From the NCBI GenBank assembly GCA_008973525.1, contig WACJ01000526.1:62001-126000 (forward strand): DNA of 64,000 nt, read 5' to 3'. The translations under genes were made by a program, and so were the position numbers. The stretch comes from Stenopsyche tienmushanensis (taxonomy: Eukaryota; Arthropoda; Insecta; Trichoptera; Stenopsychidae). Of the stretch, positions 44,934-57,802 are shown one piece after another (position 1 is the stretch's first letter; every line of letters starts with the position of its first letter). The notes below the pieces were generated by a model. It was not told where the DNA came from and did no database searches. It saw only the letters and a list, made by a program, of their open reading frames with translations.

Positions 44934-46590
44934 TAACGACTATTAAAATTAATGTAGTTTGAAAACACAGAGAGTGAGTTGAGTGAGTAACCTCATGCAA
45001 ACAGTTACATCTTATACGACCAACAAATAAAATGTTAAGACTATACTGAGCGAAAGAAGAAATTGTGGGAAAACAGTCACTTTTGTGAATTCAATAATGT
45101 TTGTTAAATTAAATTATAAAATAACATGGAATTGTAGATAAAACCCCCAACGTGTGTGCAAAGCGCTCTTTGTAAGATTACAATTTACCTTATAACTTTA
45201 CTATAAAAAATACCATTAGCATAAAAATTGCTTTCTTAAGGGGTTATATAAGCTTAAAAACATGTTTTCTCTATTTTTTTCAAATACAAGTAAAGAAGTA
45301 TTTTATTCAAACTTAGGAGCATATAAAAGAGCAACTTTCAAAAAACGTTTTATGAATTTTCAAAATTCAAGAGTTGAGACATGTTTTTTGGAGACCTTAA
45401 AAAAGTATCCTTGTTATAAACACTCTTGATAGCTTGCTATGAAATCAAAAGTCAAAATATTTTCTCATAAAAATCAGTAAGATCAGTATATTCGATTTAG
45501 AGAAATCGTGTTCAACGTCTTCAAAAATAAGTTTTTGAGAAAAAAAGCGATGAAAATGCGACGCTCCCAGCCAGTCAAACCTAATCACTAAAGGCTGTCT
45601 CTCCTAGAGTTTTACTCCAATTGATTTGAAACTATGGGAAATATTCTTACCACGTTGTATTGTTAGTTTAAAAAAATGTACATTTGAAATTACATAACTG
45701 TTATTTAACACATATTATGCAAGACCATTCGTTCAAAGCTTATATTTTACCGCGCGACGTTGACACATTTATGTGGGATATTTTACATGAGAACTTGTCA
45801 CATTGTTTTCTAATTTTCCATTCCATGTTTCCCGCAAAATATGTGTTACATTACTTATTTTGCTTCGGGCATAAGAAATGACAAATTTCCTTTTGCAAAT
45901 AAAACATGAGCTTCTTCAAATGTTAAAATGCTTGATGGCTTTGGAAAGACTGCCAAGCTGCGTAAGTCACTACTAAAAACAACAATGATGATAAGTTGTT
46001 ATTCTTAAGGCACTGTGACGTAAAAAAAGTGCAGGAACAGCGTAATGGTTAAATTTTGCAGAAGAAAGAAGTAAAAGTCGAATTATGGCGCCACTTTAGC
46101 TGTGCGTATAAAAATCGCTACACGTGTCGTCCTAACGAGGACAGATCGAGATGATCAATAACATTCATAAAAGAAACGCGCTTATCTACCCTGATTCTAT
46201 AAATAAACGAGTAATGGGACTAAAGTATGTTCGTGACACGTGAGATAAACAAAACAATCTAGTCGGGATATTTCAGTCGAAACTTTCTTTTCAGGCTGCG
46301 GGAAGACTTTTCGCGTCTTCTCGCGGGCATCATCTAGTTCGGAGGCCTCAAACTCAAAGGCTAAGATGAAAAAAATACCCCGCATAATTGACGATAATAC
46401 GATAGCGACACGCTTACAGATTAAGAATCTTTTTGTTTCAGATAAGCCTGAATGAAAAAATTGTTCCACACCGTGGACTTAGTGCAAAGCACACATCGTC
46501 ATCGCAATTGGCGATGAGAAGTCCCGGAAGGAAAACCCGGTAACGCATTGATAATAACAACCAAAAAAAATGATTGAAAAGCCAACAGAT
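44934..46590. other. Non-coding DNA; possible outer part of the piggyBac remnant
   Basis: TTAAGGCACTGTGACG at 46005-46020 could be the left terminus of the piggyBac remnant that follows. 46270-46450 has an open plus-strand frame with TFRVFSRASSSSEASNSKAK that may be its acidic/serine-rich N-terminal region. Not secure. The rest is unremarkable. Confidence 0.35.
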
Positions 46591-47010
46591 GTTTAAAATT
46601 ACATCAAAAACATGGAAGGAGTAGACACTGCCGATCAACCGGCAACGTCATATTGTTTTATGCGTAAGTTATTAAAATGGTGGAGGAAACTTTTTTTTGG
46701 GGGTTAAAATCTTCAATTATGAATGGATACATTATATGATAGAAAATGGAACGACGAAAGTCATGTAAAATTTCGCCAAATGTTGATGCAAATCGTCGGG
46801 AATTTTTGTGCAGCCAAAAAGACAGATACCGGGCGTAGATCGACTACCGATGACGAGGAATGATTGAATAGAAATCCACATTATATATATGATTCTACAT
46901 ACAAGGATTGTATGGTGTGTTTGCATCGTAATATTCTAGAAAAAAGAAGACGGACATCGTTATATTGCAATACGTGCGAGAAAAAACTCGGCCTCCACCC
47001 TGGTTTCCCC
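46590..47010 (+). pseudogene. piggyBac-like transposase, C-terminal part
   Basis: YIKNMEGVDTADQPATSY, RKLLKWWRKLFF (the GGVDxADQ and KWWKKLFF motifs around the last catalytic aspartate), then after a frameshift YDRKWNDESHVKFRQ, and DCMVCLHRNILEKRRRT, LYCNTCEKKLGLHPG, the cysteine-rich C-terminal domain. It breaks exactly where the R1-like LINE begins, so the LINE probably inserted here. A different lineage from 28266-28680. Confidence 0.8.
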
Positions 47011-47020
47011 GGGTATTAAT

Positions 47021-47662
47021 TTGACGCATCGGCGCCTTCTCTGCTCTGGTCAGAGGAGGGCGTTGATTGTGGTCACTAAAGCGTTCAGGACCGTCTCCAC
47101 TGCGGCTTTGCCGGTGCTAGCTGGCCTGCCACTGGACCTGCAGCTGCAATTGAGGGCGGCCCCGTTTAGATATAAGTCCAGATCTGTAGTTTATATAGGT
47201 AATACAGTACTAAATTCATCCACTTTGGATGCTCTCGAGCCGCGTTTAGCTATCGCGACGTTAAAAAGGAATGCATTTAGTGCTTGTATAGAGGAATGGC
47301 AGAATAGATGGATGCTAAGTGACGACGGAAGACAATTGTACAAATTTTTCAGCACTATTAAATACCGTTTGTCGTGTCGCTGGGTTTTTCTAGGTTACTG
47401 GACGTCCCAGTTCCTCAGGGGATACGGACGGTTTAAGTCGCATCTCCTTCGCTTAGGGCTGAGTAGTCTTTCGGAATGTCCATGCAAGTACCCGGATATG
47501 TACGCCGATCGGGAAGATCTCCTACGTCGTGTCAGAAGTTCCGCTTCAGAGCCTGTTGGACATGTAGACCTAGTGGCTGGTCCCCGCGCATTCGGCGCTT
47601 TCTCTCAGTTTTGCAATAGTTTTAGCAGCAAATGTGCGGAAGAAGGTTTTTACGAAGAATAA
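47021..47662 (+). pseudogene. R1-clade non-LTR retrotransposon, C-terminal ORF2 fragment
   Basis: 213 codons without a stop. QRRALIVVTKAFRTVSTAAL and VLAGLPLDLQLQLRA mark the thumb/post-RT part; TSQFLRGYGRFKSHLLRLGL and CPCKYPDMYADREDLLRRV correspond to the GHGxFxxYLxRF ... CxC ... HxLxxC segment near the end of R1/jockey ORF2. The CCHC-like block has lost a cysteine or histidine. A 5'-truncated insertion is the normal LINE outcome. A 3' UTR may extend to about 47990. The longest intact frame in the window, so probably a younger insertion. Confidence 0.8.
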
Positions 47663-48958
47663 TTCCGTTGACAACTCCTTCCATTTTGCTTAAATGTAGA
47701 ATCTATTGGAAAGTTCGTTGGCATCTGGAACAATTAGTTTATATAGACAATAAACAAGAATTATTGACCCAACCAGTGCTGGCAGCGAATCATCCAATCC
47801 TCTTTTCCCTGCATGGAATGCAGCTGAGTAGGTACAGTGGAGTAGGAGAATGTTTCCCTGCATCACCCCCTGATTTAGTGACTTTAACGCTGTGTACGTT
47901 ATTTTGTCCGCGTTAAATGGTAGAACCAATCAACGGCGCGGGCACGGTGGTACGTGGTGGGTCCCCCACCCCCCCTCTTAATGAGTTCTTCAATTGAAGG
48001 TTGGTATTTCAATTACGATTTTTACACGCCGCATAAAAAGGAAATCATATATTTCAATGTACGAGCATATTTTTTTCACAATTTCTTAGATCCATTATAA
48101 ATATTCGATTTATTTCGCTTCCTAATTATAGAAATATGAAGAGTTTTGTTTCTTTGGTTTTGACCTCTGTTTATGTTAACACCTCATGCACTGTTCGGAA
48201 GTGGCATCATTGTCCGAATGTCAACACATTTTTTATTGGAATTTTGCCTATTTTGTTGACTGGGCCGCAAAAATATTTGTTGTGGATCGTATCTTCCACG
48301 TGAATGGACATGCGGAAGCCTTGCTGTCCTGAACGTAAAAAGTCGGGCACGGATTGCGGATTGGAATCTACGCCATGGCGCCTTCGACACCCCACGTAAC
48401 AGTACTGTGTAAGCGATTGGACGTAATCGATCTTTATGGATAATTTTCCCATGGATAGATTATTTAAAAACAGTGATTTTATATAGTCGAAATATGATAA
48501 GAGTATTTGAATAGATTTTTGTTATCTGAATGAGGTTTTATAAGTTTGGAAATAATAATTATTTTAAATTATATTTTATTTAATATCGCCAATTACTCTA
48601 AAAATTAATAAATCATCTCGATATTTACTTCTTTTTAAGGGATGTTATCCCACAACTATGTAATAATAGCTTGAATACTAGCCTTAAATATTAAATAACA
48701 CGAACGTGTATTTTAAACGTAGAAGATAAATTAACTAAGATTTAAGTAAATCCTAGTTGAACTGTTCAGCAGTTACCAGGGGAACTAAAACAGTTCAATT
48801 CGATAGTACAAAAAATAGGATATAGTAGGGACCGCAGAAATATTATCCATCTTAAAATACGTTACCGCTTAACAGTAATATCAAACAATAAACATAGATG
48901 AAAAACTATTTCATATATTTTAGATTTAAATAATAAAAATGTAATATTTATTTAGTAA
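47663..48958. other. LINE 3' UTR candidate, then non-coding DNA
   Basis: 47663-47990 is GC-richer and ends CCCCCCTCTTAATGAG. 48185-48450 has two overlapping minus frames without known motif (DSNPQSVPDFLRSGQQGFR); it may be another repeat. No gene supported. Confidence 0.4.
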
Positions 48959-49145
48959 CTAGCTGGTACCCGGCGCGTTGCTGCCACAGAAGAAATAGTT
49001 CTAAAAATACCATTTGAAATTTGAAAGAGTTATCTTGTTTAATTAGCAATGATATAAATAATGATATTTTTTCCGACAATTAATACATTTATTGATATTG
49101 AATGATATATAAAGAAAAAAATATTAAAAGCATACATTTTGCTTA

Positions 49146-50456
49146 CTTAATTGTTCTGCTAAGTGCTTTAGGGTAGAGAATAGTTTTGGCTTTTCCGTCT
49201 TTAACAAATACAAATAAATTTCTCTGCTGTCCAACGTGGATTTTATAGATTCTTCCGCACACTTGAAGTGCCTTGTTGATGGTCATTGAGAATGCAAGTC
49301 CAACGGGGAGCTGCAGTCGTCTCTTATCAAATTGCACGTCGGTGGGAATGAGCACATCTTCTCCTTTCGACTTTCCATTAAGAATATATAGTTGTTTCGA
49401 TGATATTCGGCATCAATTTCTTCATAGTGAGTCTTGTTCCAATTTGTAAGGTGGCACATCAGGAAGATCTGACGAATTTAAAAACTCGATTGGATAGTTA
49501 GTAACTTGGTCTGCATTCATGGCGCTATCAATCGATTTGTAGGTAACAAAATCATTTGCAATTTGTTATTGTATTGTGTGGTTGATTGTATTGACGTCGG
49601 TGTTTTCTGCTGCCAAAATAGCATGTTCGCAAAGCCAATAATGATTTTTATAATTACTAAAAATCTGCGGAAAAACTTTCTGAATGAGTAAATCGATGGA
49701 TGGCACAACAACGCAAAAGTTCGATGGAAATGAAATAAACTTGGTAGCATCAACATGCACTTTTCCTTCACCAATGTTCAATAGTCGTTTTAAAAATGTG
49801 GCTGCCGACGCATCACGCTACAAATGTACCCGCATATTTGTCTTTAATGTCAGTTTTCGCACGTCTCTCCAAAGATGCGATGCTTTGAGGCAAGAATCAG
49901 CTGGTGTCGATGAAAGCATCACTGGAAGAGGTTGTGGAAAGTCGCCACATAATAAAATTAGAGCGCCACCAAACGGTTTTGCATTTGATCGTAAGTCTTT
50001 AAGAGTTCGATCAAGCATTGCATTCGTCCCAGATAATCCCCTTGCAAATTTTCAAAACTTTAGCTATGTCAGAAACTTTAGGAATGTTACATGTCAGAGC
50101 TTCCAATAAATGCATATCTAATGGCAATTTGAATGCCGAATGCGCTGTTCGTCCACCATCTAATAATGTTGCCGCAATACCTAATGAAGCAAGAGCTAAA
50201 GCAATTCTATTTTGAGATCGAATGTGAGCCAATAGTAAAGTGATGAGATACGTTTTTCCAGTACCGCCAGGCGCATCAAGGAAGAACAGATCATTTGTAA
50301 TTGTATCGTAGGTCAATTTTTGTTCCGCAAGCAAAATTTGTTCGTTTGCTTCGACAAATGCATCCAAATCATTAGCATTGTACTGCTGTTCAAGTGCAGA
50401 ACGAATTCTTGTTGAATGAATTCTTTGATGTTGATGGTTAAGCAAATGTCTTCGAT
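49146..50456 (-). pseudogene. Helitron helicase C-terminal half, disabled (copy 2)
   Basis: Same motifs as copy 1. Walker A here is GGTGKT (the usual Pif1 form), against GGSGKT in copy 1; motif III is GDFPQPLPV, against GDFRQPLPV. It has the same frameshift after WDECNA and same stop after NMRVHL. Confidence 0.9.
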
Positions 50457-50459
50457 TTC

Positions 50460-50492
50460 GATCAGAGCTTGATTGAAAATCAAGCTCTGATC
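50460..50492. repeat. Perfect 15-bp hairpin inside Helitron copy 2
   Basis: Identical to 41314-41346. Confidence 0.95.
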
Positions 50493-51237
50493 AAATCAAA
50501 TCAATCGTCAACATATTCTTATTAAATAAAATAATTATTCATTTGATTCTTGTTTTTTATTTTTTAAATTAAATTTAAATTCAAATCTGGTTAGGTTAGG
50601 TTTGTTTGTTTTCATTGTGTCGAAATGAAGGCGTTTTCAATTTACCAATAAATTTGCCCCTCGTTAACAGGATTTAACCTTTATCCATTTTACACTGGGA
50701 TGCAATCTGTAATCGTAATGAATATCATATTGAAATGCAGCAATATTCAAATCAACATGTACTTTCGATTCTCGTTGCACGTTGGTCGTCTGATTTTTTA
50801 TCGGATAGCACTCAAACGTACTTTTTCGGTTGTTACGTACGTGAATAAGCGATGAATGAAATGAAGCATTTTAAAAGTGCTTGCGATAAATAATTTGGAT
50901 ATAATTGACTCACGCCGATGGATAACCTGCAAATGACATTGACGTTTGACGTATGTGTTGTATGTGACGACGACACGACGCCTCCTACTGCAACTTGTAG
51001 GTACTATATACCTATAGCCTTAGCAACGCGTAATCTCAAACACGTCAGAATCAACAACTTTCACACATTAAGTTTTGAATTAAAAATCTACTGTAAGTTA
51101 ATTGTACTATGCCTATGTCACCCCCTGATCCCTTGGCAATAAGTGGACCAAGTTTTGTCTCAATCCGATGAACGCGCATATCAACCCATTTCGCCCGAGC
51201 ATTAGACGGGAAACGCAACTTATTTTTATATATTAGA

Positions 51238-52436
51238 TATAACGAAGCCCCCTGTTGACTGTGAGAGTAGGGGGCTCCCTCGTTGCGGCGCCCGTGCCCC
51301 TTCGAAAAGCCCCGCGGAGCGCCCTAGCAACAAAAATTAAAAACAGATTCTAAAGTCGAATAAATTAGGATTTCTCAAAAACTTGTTTATTTATGATGAA
51401 AAGTGGCCACTTATGGTCGGATTTATCGATGTTTACGAGGGTGTTGAGATTAATTTCTATCGGTATAGGTCGACCTCGTGTGCTCATCCTATACTATCCT
51501 TGGAGACGGAACCTATTGGATGATACTTTAATGGGAGCTTCCGGGAACATATACGGGAGCAAAAGAGAAGTTTATTATTAGTGATAAACGAGAAAAGAGT
51601 TATCTTCGTCGGCTGCTCTCCTATATAATTCGTATATTTTAAGCTACAATATAAATAAATACAGTGTCATTTGTGGAAAAAAATATATGTTAAAAGTTTC
51701 ATTAAAAATTACACATATTAGTGCAATATTTAAGACGATTTCTTAAAATGCATATAGACATTCAACATATCATTAATTAGCTAAACAACTATTTGTACTA
51801 TTAGATAAATAATTTGGATCAGTTTTAAACTTTACTTTTAACAGCTTTAAACGTTGATATACGAGTACGAATTTTGCTAAGCATTGAAAGTTGAATTTTG
51901 AGCTAACTGAGTAATTACATCGTTTTATACTGTTTTTCTTAACACTTTTAGGCCAGGTCCCGCGCCAGCGCTGACGCGGTTTTATAAATACATAGTCAAA
52001 CTCAATGCTTTTACTTGGGTAAAATAAAACATGTGTTCATTCCGAAATACATTTATTTTACTCAAATATGTTTGTTTTAATGCTAAGACCCGATTCCAAC
52101 AACATCTAGTTTTCAAGATTTTATGATTTTAAAATTTTATATGATTTTTTTAAAATCATATCTTTAATCAAAAAAACATATTCCATACACATTCAGTGGA
52201 TATAGCGAGCATCCGAAAAATGAAAGACCATTGGCTAGAGCCCAAAAAGGGAAATTGATTTTTCCGTAAGTTCAGTTTAAAAGGATGTATAGAGATTATA
52301 ATACTATTGATTGGGATTAGGGAATCCAATCCCGAGCCAAAATTTCGATCCCGGGATTTCGGGATTGCATTAGACCATCCCGGGACCGGGATTACAATGA
52401 TAAATTTGATAAAAAATTACTAATAAATACATTCGT
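51238..52436. other. Non-coding DNA with GC-rich patches
   Basis: 51243-51335 is GC-rich with a hairpin GCCCCCT...AGGGGGC. 51939-51975 reads TTAACACTTTTAGGCCAGG and GCGCCAGCGCTGACGCGG (piggyBac-like end without partner). 52325-52400 holds repeated CCCGGGAT blocks like the subterminal repeats of some hAT elements. No gene. Confidence 0.45.
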
Positions 52437-52848
52437 TTAACCCGTTGGTTGCCGTACGCGCACCGGTGCGCGCCTATCCCTATTCCCTAAATAAAAGGGA
52501 AAATGGTGGGAGGGTGTCTTGCGCGTTGATTTCGGAGTTTGTTAATAGAAGACAGAAACGGAGAGAGTGTCTTGCGTACATCGTACGATTGTATAGATTG
52601 ATAACCCAAATTTATCGACTAATAATAATAGCCCAAATTAATCGATTTCAAGTGTATTTTTTATTACGCGAATTAATTAACGAATATTGTATGCTATCAA
52701 CAGTGTGTATTTATTGATATACAAGCTTTAAACACGCTGCGTGGTCCTGAGATATAAATGGATCTGTACGGACGATAAGTGGCGGACATACAAATATAAC
52801 ATCTACGTGTATGTCATTTTAAAATTAACTAACTACTCACAGGGTCGA
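52437..52848 (+). mobile_element. Repeat family T, copy 5
   Basis: Left TTAACCCGTTGGTTGCCGTACGC, right end CTACTCACAGGGTCGA (decayed from AGGGTTAA). Markers AGACAGAAACGGAGAGAGTG, ATAGATTGATAACCCAAATT, GTATGCTATCAACAGTGTG. Confidence 0.65.
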
Positions 52849-54590
52849 TAAAAGATCTATTCAATATATTTTTACAAGTACCAAAACATCGTTATTTTGT
52901 TAGATAATTTTGTAAAAATTGAATTCGTATTATTCTCGCTATTAAACTATCTACTGAAAAAAGTATTGTTGAAAATCTTTATTGATAAAATGTATAAAAA
53001 TAAATAAACAAGATCAGATATTTATATGCAGTTAAAACTTTTATTAGACACCGCTCACTAAAACGCAGCTATTTTTTTAGCAACATGGTAAAAAATCATC
53101 AAATTCCAGACAATCGCAATTAATCTATAAAAAAAGTGATAAACTTTCTATCATCCTGGTATAGACAATCGAATATTCAAAGAACGGCTCACCGTAATAA
53201 AGGAGTTAAGTGTTCCTATGGTGATTAAATTTTCGAGTAACCCCATTCCGCAATCAGAATTGCAGCGATTCATGTACAAAATGTAGCTTGAATTTCGGTC
53301 TCTCTAATAACGATTCGAGTAAATAAAATTGACTATTTGTTCCACCCCTTATCTGAAAGTTACATAAAAAGTAACTGAACATGATTTCAATAGTACATGT
53401 AACTGAACAAAAAAATACGGACAACTTTTTGAGTAGTTACTCCCTTGAAACTTTCGCCAGTAAAAGATTTCATCTGTGCTGTGTTTCCACATTTCTTTCT
53501 TATGAAGAAGATAAGGGATACAAAACAAATGCTGTGTTGTAAATTCGATCGCTCGAGGTTGACAGCTCATCGAAACTTTTATAATCGATTCAATAGTTTA
53601 AAAAATTACGCCGAAAGAAGGCGGAGAATTAAACTCTTCCGACAGTTAATTAGCGTCGGCGCGTTAAAGAAGCTTGTAAGCTTCCAAGTCTAATCAAATA
53701 AACTCTGGCAATTTCGGAAAATTCAGAATTACATTTTCTAAATCTTATTTTAAAAAAAGCTGCATTTATTGCAATACAAAAACAAATAATATCTTTGTAC
53801 AGATATATTCATAATTTTTCTAATTTAGCTAACATTAACTTAAAAAAAAAATCTATCCGCTAATAATAAGAGAAATGCAGCAGCTTATTTGTCTTCGCCT
53901 ATTCTTTTTTCCAGATTTAGCTTATTTTAACTATTCTATATATAATTAAGAAGTAAATAACAATTTTAACCTCATGAATCATATAAAGAAATTCTAAAAA
54001 TGTTAATGAGGAAAACGACGGTTAAAAATGCTTGAAGCAAAGAAGATTATTTTAACAGGCACATCCTCATATCATTCAGAAATACAATAAATTTGTGACT
54101 ATGCTCAAAATTATTTCTGATCTGGCACATTGTATAAATATCTCGCGGCATTTAAAGTGTTAAAACCTATTTTACAAATACAATGCATCATAGTGAAAAG
54201 GAGGCGTGTTCAACAATATCCGGAACCAAATATTTTATACGTTCTATTTTCAGACCAGTTCTCTGCTTAGATATTTGTCCCAAAAATTCATTAAGACCTA
54301 CTTATTTCAACTTTTAAAAATTTGTATTGAAGCAGATTCTGGCCGTAAATCTTTCTTTTTTTTCATTATTAAAAGCCACCATACCGTAATGTTTGTGTGA
54401 AAAATGCGAAACGCTTATGTCGTGATAAATGATTATAATATGGGAGCGATTATAATATCCTTGCTTTGATAAAATTTGTTTGCTCTCAGATTGAATGATG
54501 AATGTACCATGGTTTTTTACAAGAAATGTCAGATAACGTTAGAATGATACACAATGAAACTCTGTAATTATTCCGGATTTACTTCTAGAG
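52849..54590. other. Non-coding DNA, nothing recognised
   Basis: Frames near 53349-53693 have no motif. ATTTAAAGTGTTAA at 54150-54166 is a lone TTAA-type terminus. Confidence 0.4.
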
Positions 54591-54880
54591 CAGCAGTTCT
54601 TAAACTGGGGTCCGCGAAGACATTACTGGGTATCAGCGAGAATATAAACAAAACATTTATCTATACTTGAAAAAGATATTTTCGTCGAATTATTTACAAA
54701 AAACATTGTAAAAAGATCTATTTTGACCAAGAAATGTTTATTTGTAGGAAAAATTAAGTCACAAAGGATGGGATGGGTCCGCAAAAAAAATATTCAAGAG
54801 GAGAATTTTGACCGCGAGAACCGCGAAAGAAATTTTACTCAAGAGGGGGTCCGCGGACTACATAAGTTTAAGAAGCGCTG
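54591..54880. mobile_element. 290-bp hAT MITE with perfect 8-bp duplication TTCTAGAG
   Basis: Left CAGCAGTTCTTAAACTGGGG, right (inward) CAGCGCTTCTTAAACTTATG. Both then contain GTCCGCG near the ends. TTCTAGAG occurs at 54583-54590 and 54881-54888. The 8-bp duplication and CAG...CTG ends are diagnostic of hAT. The open frame at 54723 is incidental. Confidence 0.92.
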
Positions 54881-54888
54881 TTCTAGAG

Positions 54889-57326
54889 AATACAAAAATC
54901 AGTAGCAGAAAACATCGTATTTCAACTCACAGTTGTGAAATGTACTGCTATGACGTTATCATAAATAAGTAGCTATGAGATAAGTCTATCAAAAATACAA
55001 TTTGCTAGCTATCATAGAGTAATTGACAAATTCCATTAACTTTCGCCTGTTGGTTTTCTTTACGAATGTTGTTAGTCGTTCGTCCACATTATTCATCATA
55101 CATTTACATCATCGCACTGTTCATTCGATGCTAATATCTAGTCCTAATACTTAAAGTCTATACCTAAACATTGCCGCTGCGATTAAGGCTTTTTTGATTG
55201 AAAAAAAATTAAATATCCTTTGTTAGGAACATTTTGTTGAGAAGAAAATGATACATTAACCTTTCCAAGTTTATAAATGCAATGACAAATCTTGAACATA
55301 AACATCTATTTACAACGATTGCATAATTAAAACAGACGAAAAAATTAGCATTCCATGTTAAAAAACAGAAACATTATAGGGCATGAAAACATACAATCAT
55401 CAACAGATATTGCAGATATTTGTGTTTTGTTTCGTTAGGGTTATAATTTAAAATGCCGCCCCAAAATTCACCCGATGAAAGTATTACACCCACTCACTGG
55501 TTCCTAGAATATTTTTTTGAACTAATAACAGAAATTCACGGGAAAAAAATAGAATTGAGCTAACAATCGATATGGAGGTCCAAGAAACCATTTTCGAGCC
55601 TCGTTAGTAAATATTTTGGTGAGGGGTCCGATAAAAATTGATAATGAATATTGAATGCATGACTCGCATTTATGGAAGACATTCTAAAGCTTTTTATGGT
55701 ATTGACCACGCATTTTTCATGGCCGCAAACGATATACGGTAGACATTATTTTATAAATAATTCATATCATCGAATATCGACACAGCATAACAAATTCATC
55801 CTGATTATGAGGAAAATGGTTCGCTACCACTGAACTGGTGCATTAGAATTTAAAGTGTTAACGCGCGGTGGAACTTCATAATTAAATGACCAACCTCATA
55901 ATAGCAAGTATTGTTTCATATATGTATGCGCTTCTATCGGGTTATGTTGACAAAAAGACAATTAGCTTTTTCTTAAAAAAATTCAATTACATATTCTTTC
56001 GGATGAATTTATAAAATTCATTATCGTTCAGTTTTTAAAGATATCCGCCAAAGAACTTAACCGGTCTATAGATGAAGAAACAAGACTATCAACCAAATTT
56101 ATCATCCATTATATGCAAATATTTTTTGCATTAGAAATAAACAAATGATCAGAATGTATGATGGTATAGCAACAAGAAAATATTTTATTTTGATACATAG
56201 TACCGTTATCTTATAATTTTGAAATTACTTAAAAAAAGCCGTCTACATAATCATGCCATTAATTCTGTTTCATAAATCAACAAATTAAAACATTTCTAGG
56301 TTATCGAACAGAATTTTTTTAATGCAATTCTTCCACATTATATCATTTTTTTAAATAAAATGTTTCAAATAAAAGGTATTCCTTATCTGTCAATGATTTT
56401 CCTATTATAATTCTGTTCGTTTTATATTAATAGTGTGGTTACCACTTCGTTCGCATTAAAGCACATTATGTTAATTTGAAAATATTACAACTTCTTCATC
56501 GAACATGCTGTTTTCAATTCCTCATCTCTTCGGCAACTGGCAATTGCCATTAAAGCAGTTTTCCTAATTGTATAGCTGTTAAAATATAATCCATTTCGAT
56601 GGACATAATAGATTACGTTTGTCGTCAAAAGTCATAACCAATACGAACCAAACATCACCGCATTGAAAAAAATATATAGCCTGGGACGAAAACCAAAGAA
56701 ATCTAAATGGAAAGGAAGGTTCGTGTCACCAGGGACACATTTGGAAAATTGCCCTCATTTTGACGTCATCTTAGAAGACATCCAAGATATTCAAAGAAAT
56801 TCCACATCTATTCCAATACTATCCCGGCGCTTATCTTTAAATATGAGAAAAAACTTTCATAAATCCGCATTTAAATAAACGTAAGCCCATATAAGTGTGA
56901 CGCATAAAACGATTTACTTGTTGAAATTATTTTGATGTCTATGTCACGAATAAGATTTTTTTACATTGGATCTATTTGTTTGAAAACCTACATTCTGTAG
57001 TAGTTGGCCGTATCATCCCCAGTTTTAAAAAATAATGAAAACTACCAACATTATGTATTCCGAATAAATAATTAATATTCGTTTTGTACGGGTTTATACT
57101 ATTCCTATAGTTCAAATAAGAAACACAAACGATTACGTTTTTTTTATATTTAGTTTCAAAATATTTTGTGCTCTTAAATTGTAGGTTTTCTTACATTGGA
57201 GACACATTTCATTTCAAAAATTGTTCCGTCATTTAAATATTTTTGTGAAACTTTCAGGAAAGATAAAAAATTAAAATAATTATAAATTAGAATTTAATTT
57301 ATTTAAGTATAGAAGATATTAGACTG
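54889..57326. other. Non-coding DNA, nothing recognised
   Basis: 2.4 kb, AT-rich. A lone TTAA-type terminus at 55857-55872 (TTTAAAGTGTTAA). The open frame 56663-56878 is lysine/arginine rich but unrecognised. Confidence 0.4.
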
Positions 57327-57802
57327 AGAGCTAGCAGCATAAATTGAAGGTCATCTAACACTTGTGAATAATTTAATAGTAGTGTTCTGGCGTGTTTCTG
57401 GACTATCATTATGACAGTCTGGCTACTGAGTTTCATTGAGTTTGAGAGGGGAAGGGATTGCCAGACTATTACCAGTTTGCTAAGACAGTACCAGACTGGT
57501 TCAAACTTGCTGTGACTAATCAGAAAATGATGTCAATTTTAAAAAGTTGGAATAAATTATTTTTAATACTTTATAAGCCCATACCATAAGCCAGACCATA
57601 ATAACACTTATAAATTATTGTTTATTTTACTTATTTATAGAAAATTTAAAAAATATACTCATATAGTATTACTTAATTGTGTTGAATTTTCATTCGATTT
57701 CAACTCCCTCGCCTCCCAAACCCAAAGGCACTCAGTCCCCAGAACACAACTATTAAATTAGACACATGTGTTAGATGACTTTCAATTTATGCTGCCAGCT
57801 CT
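57327..57802. mobile_element. 476-bp foldback-type MITE with long inverted repeats
   Basis: Left arm AGAGCTAGCAGCATAAATTGAAGG... and right arm (inward) AGAGCTGGCAGCATAAATTGAAAG... match over about 63 bp with few changes. They then continue with gaps as CTGAGTTTCATTGAGTTTGAG and CTGAGTGCCTTTGGGTTTGGG, so the arms reach over 100 bp (57327-57460 and 57701-57802). No target duplication was recognised. Confidence 0.8.

Larger units (their letters stand above)
48959..51237 (-). mobile_element. Helitron (copy 2), 2,279 bp, A|T insertion
   Basis: Same ends and length as 39813-42091, and about a dozen substitutions seen by eye. Flanking DNA differs, so this is a separate insertion, not part of a segmental duplication. 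Confidence 0.92.
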
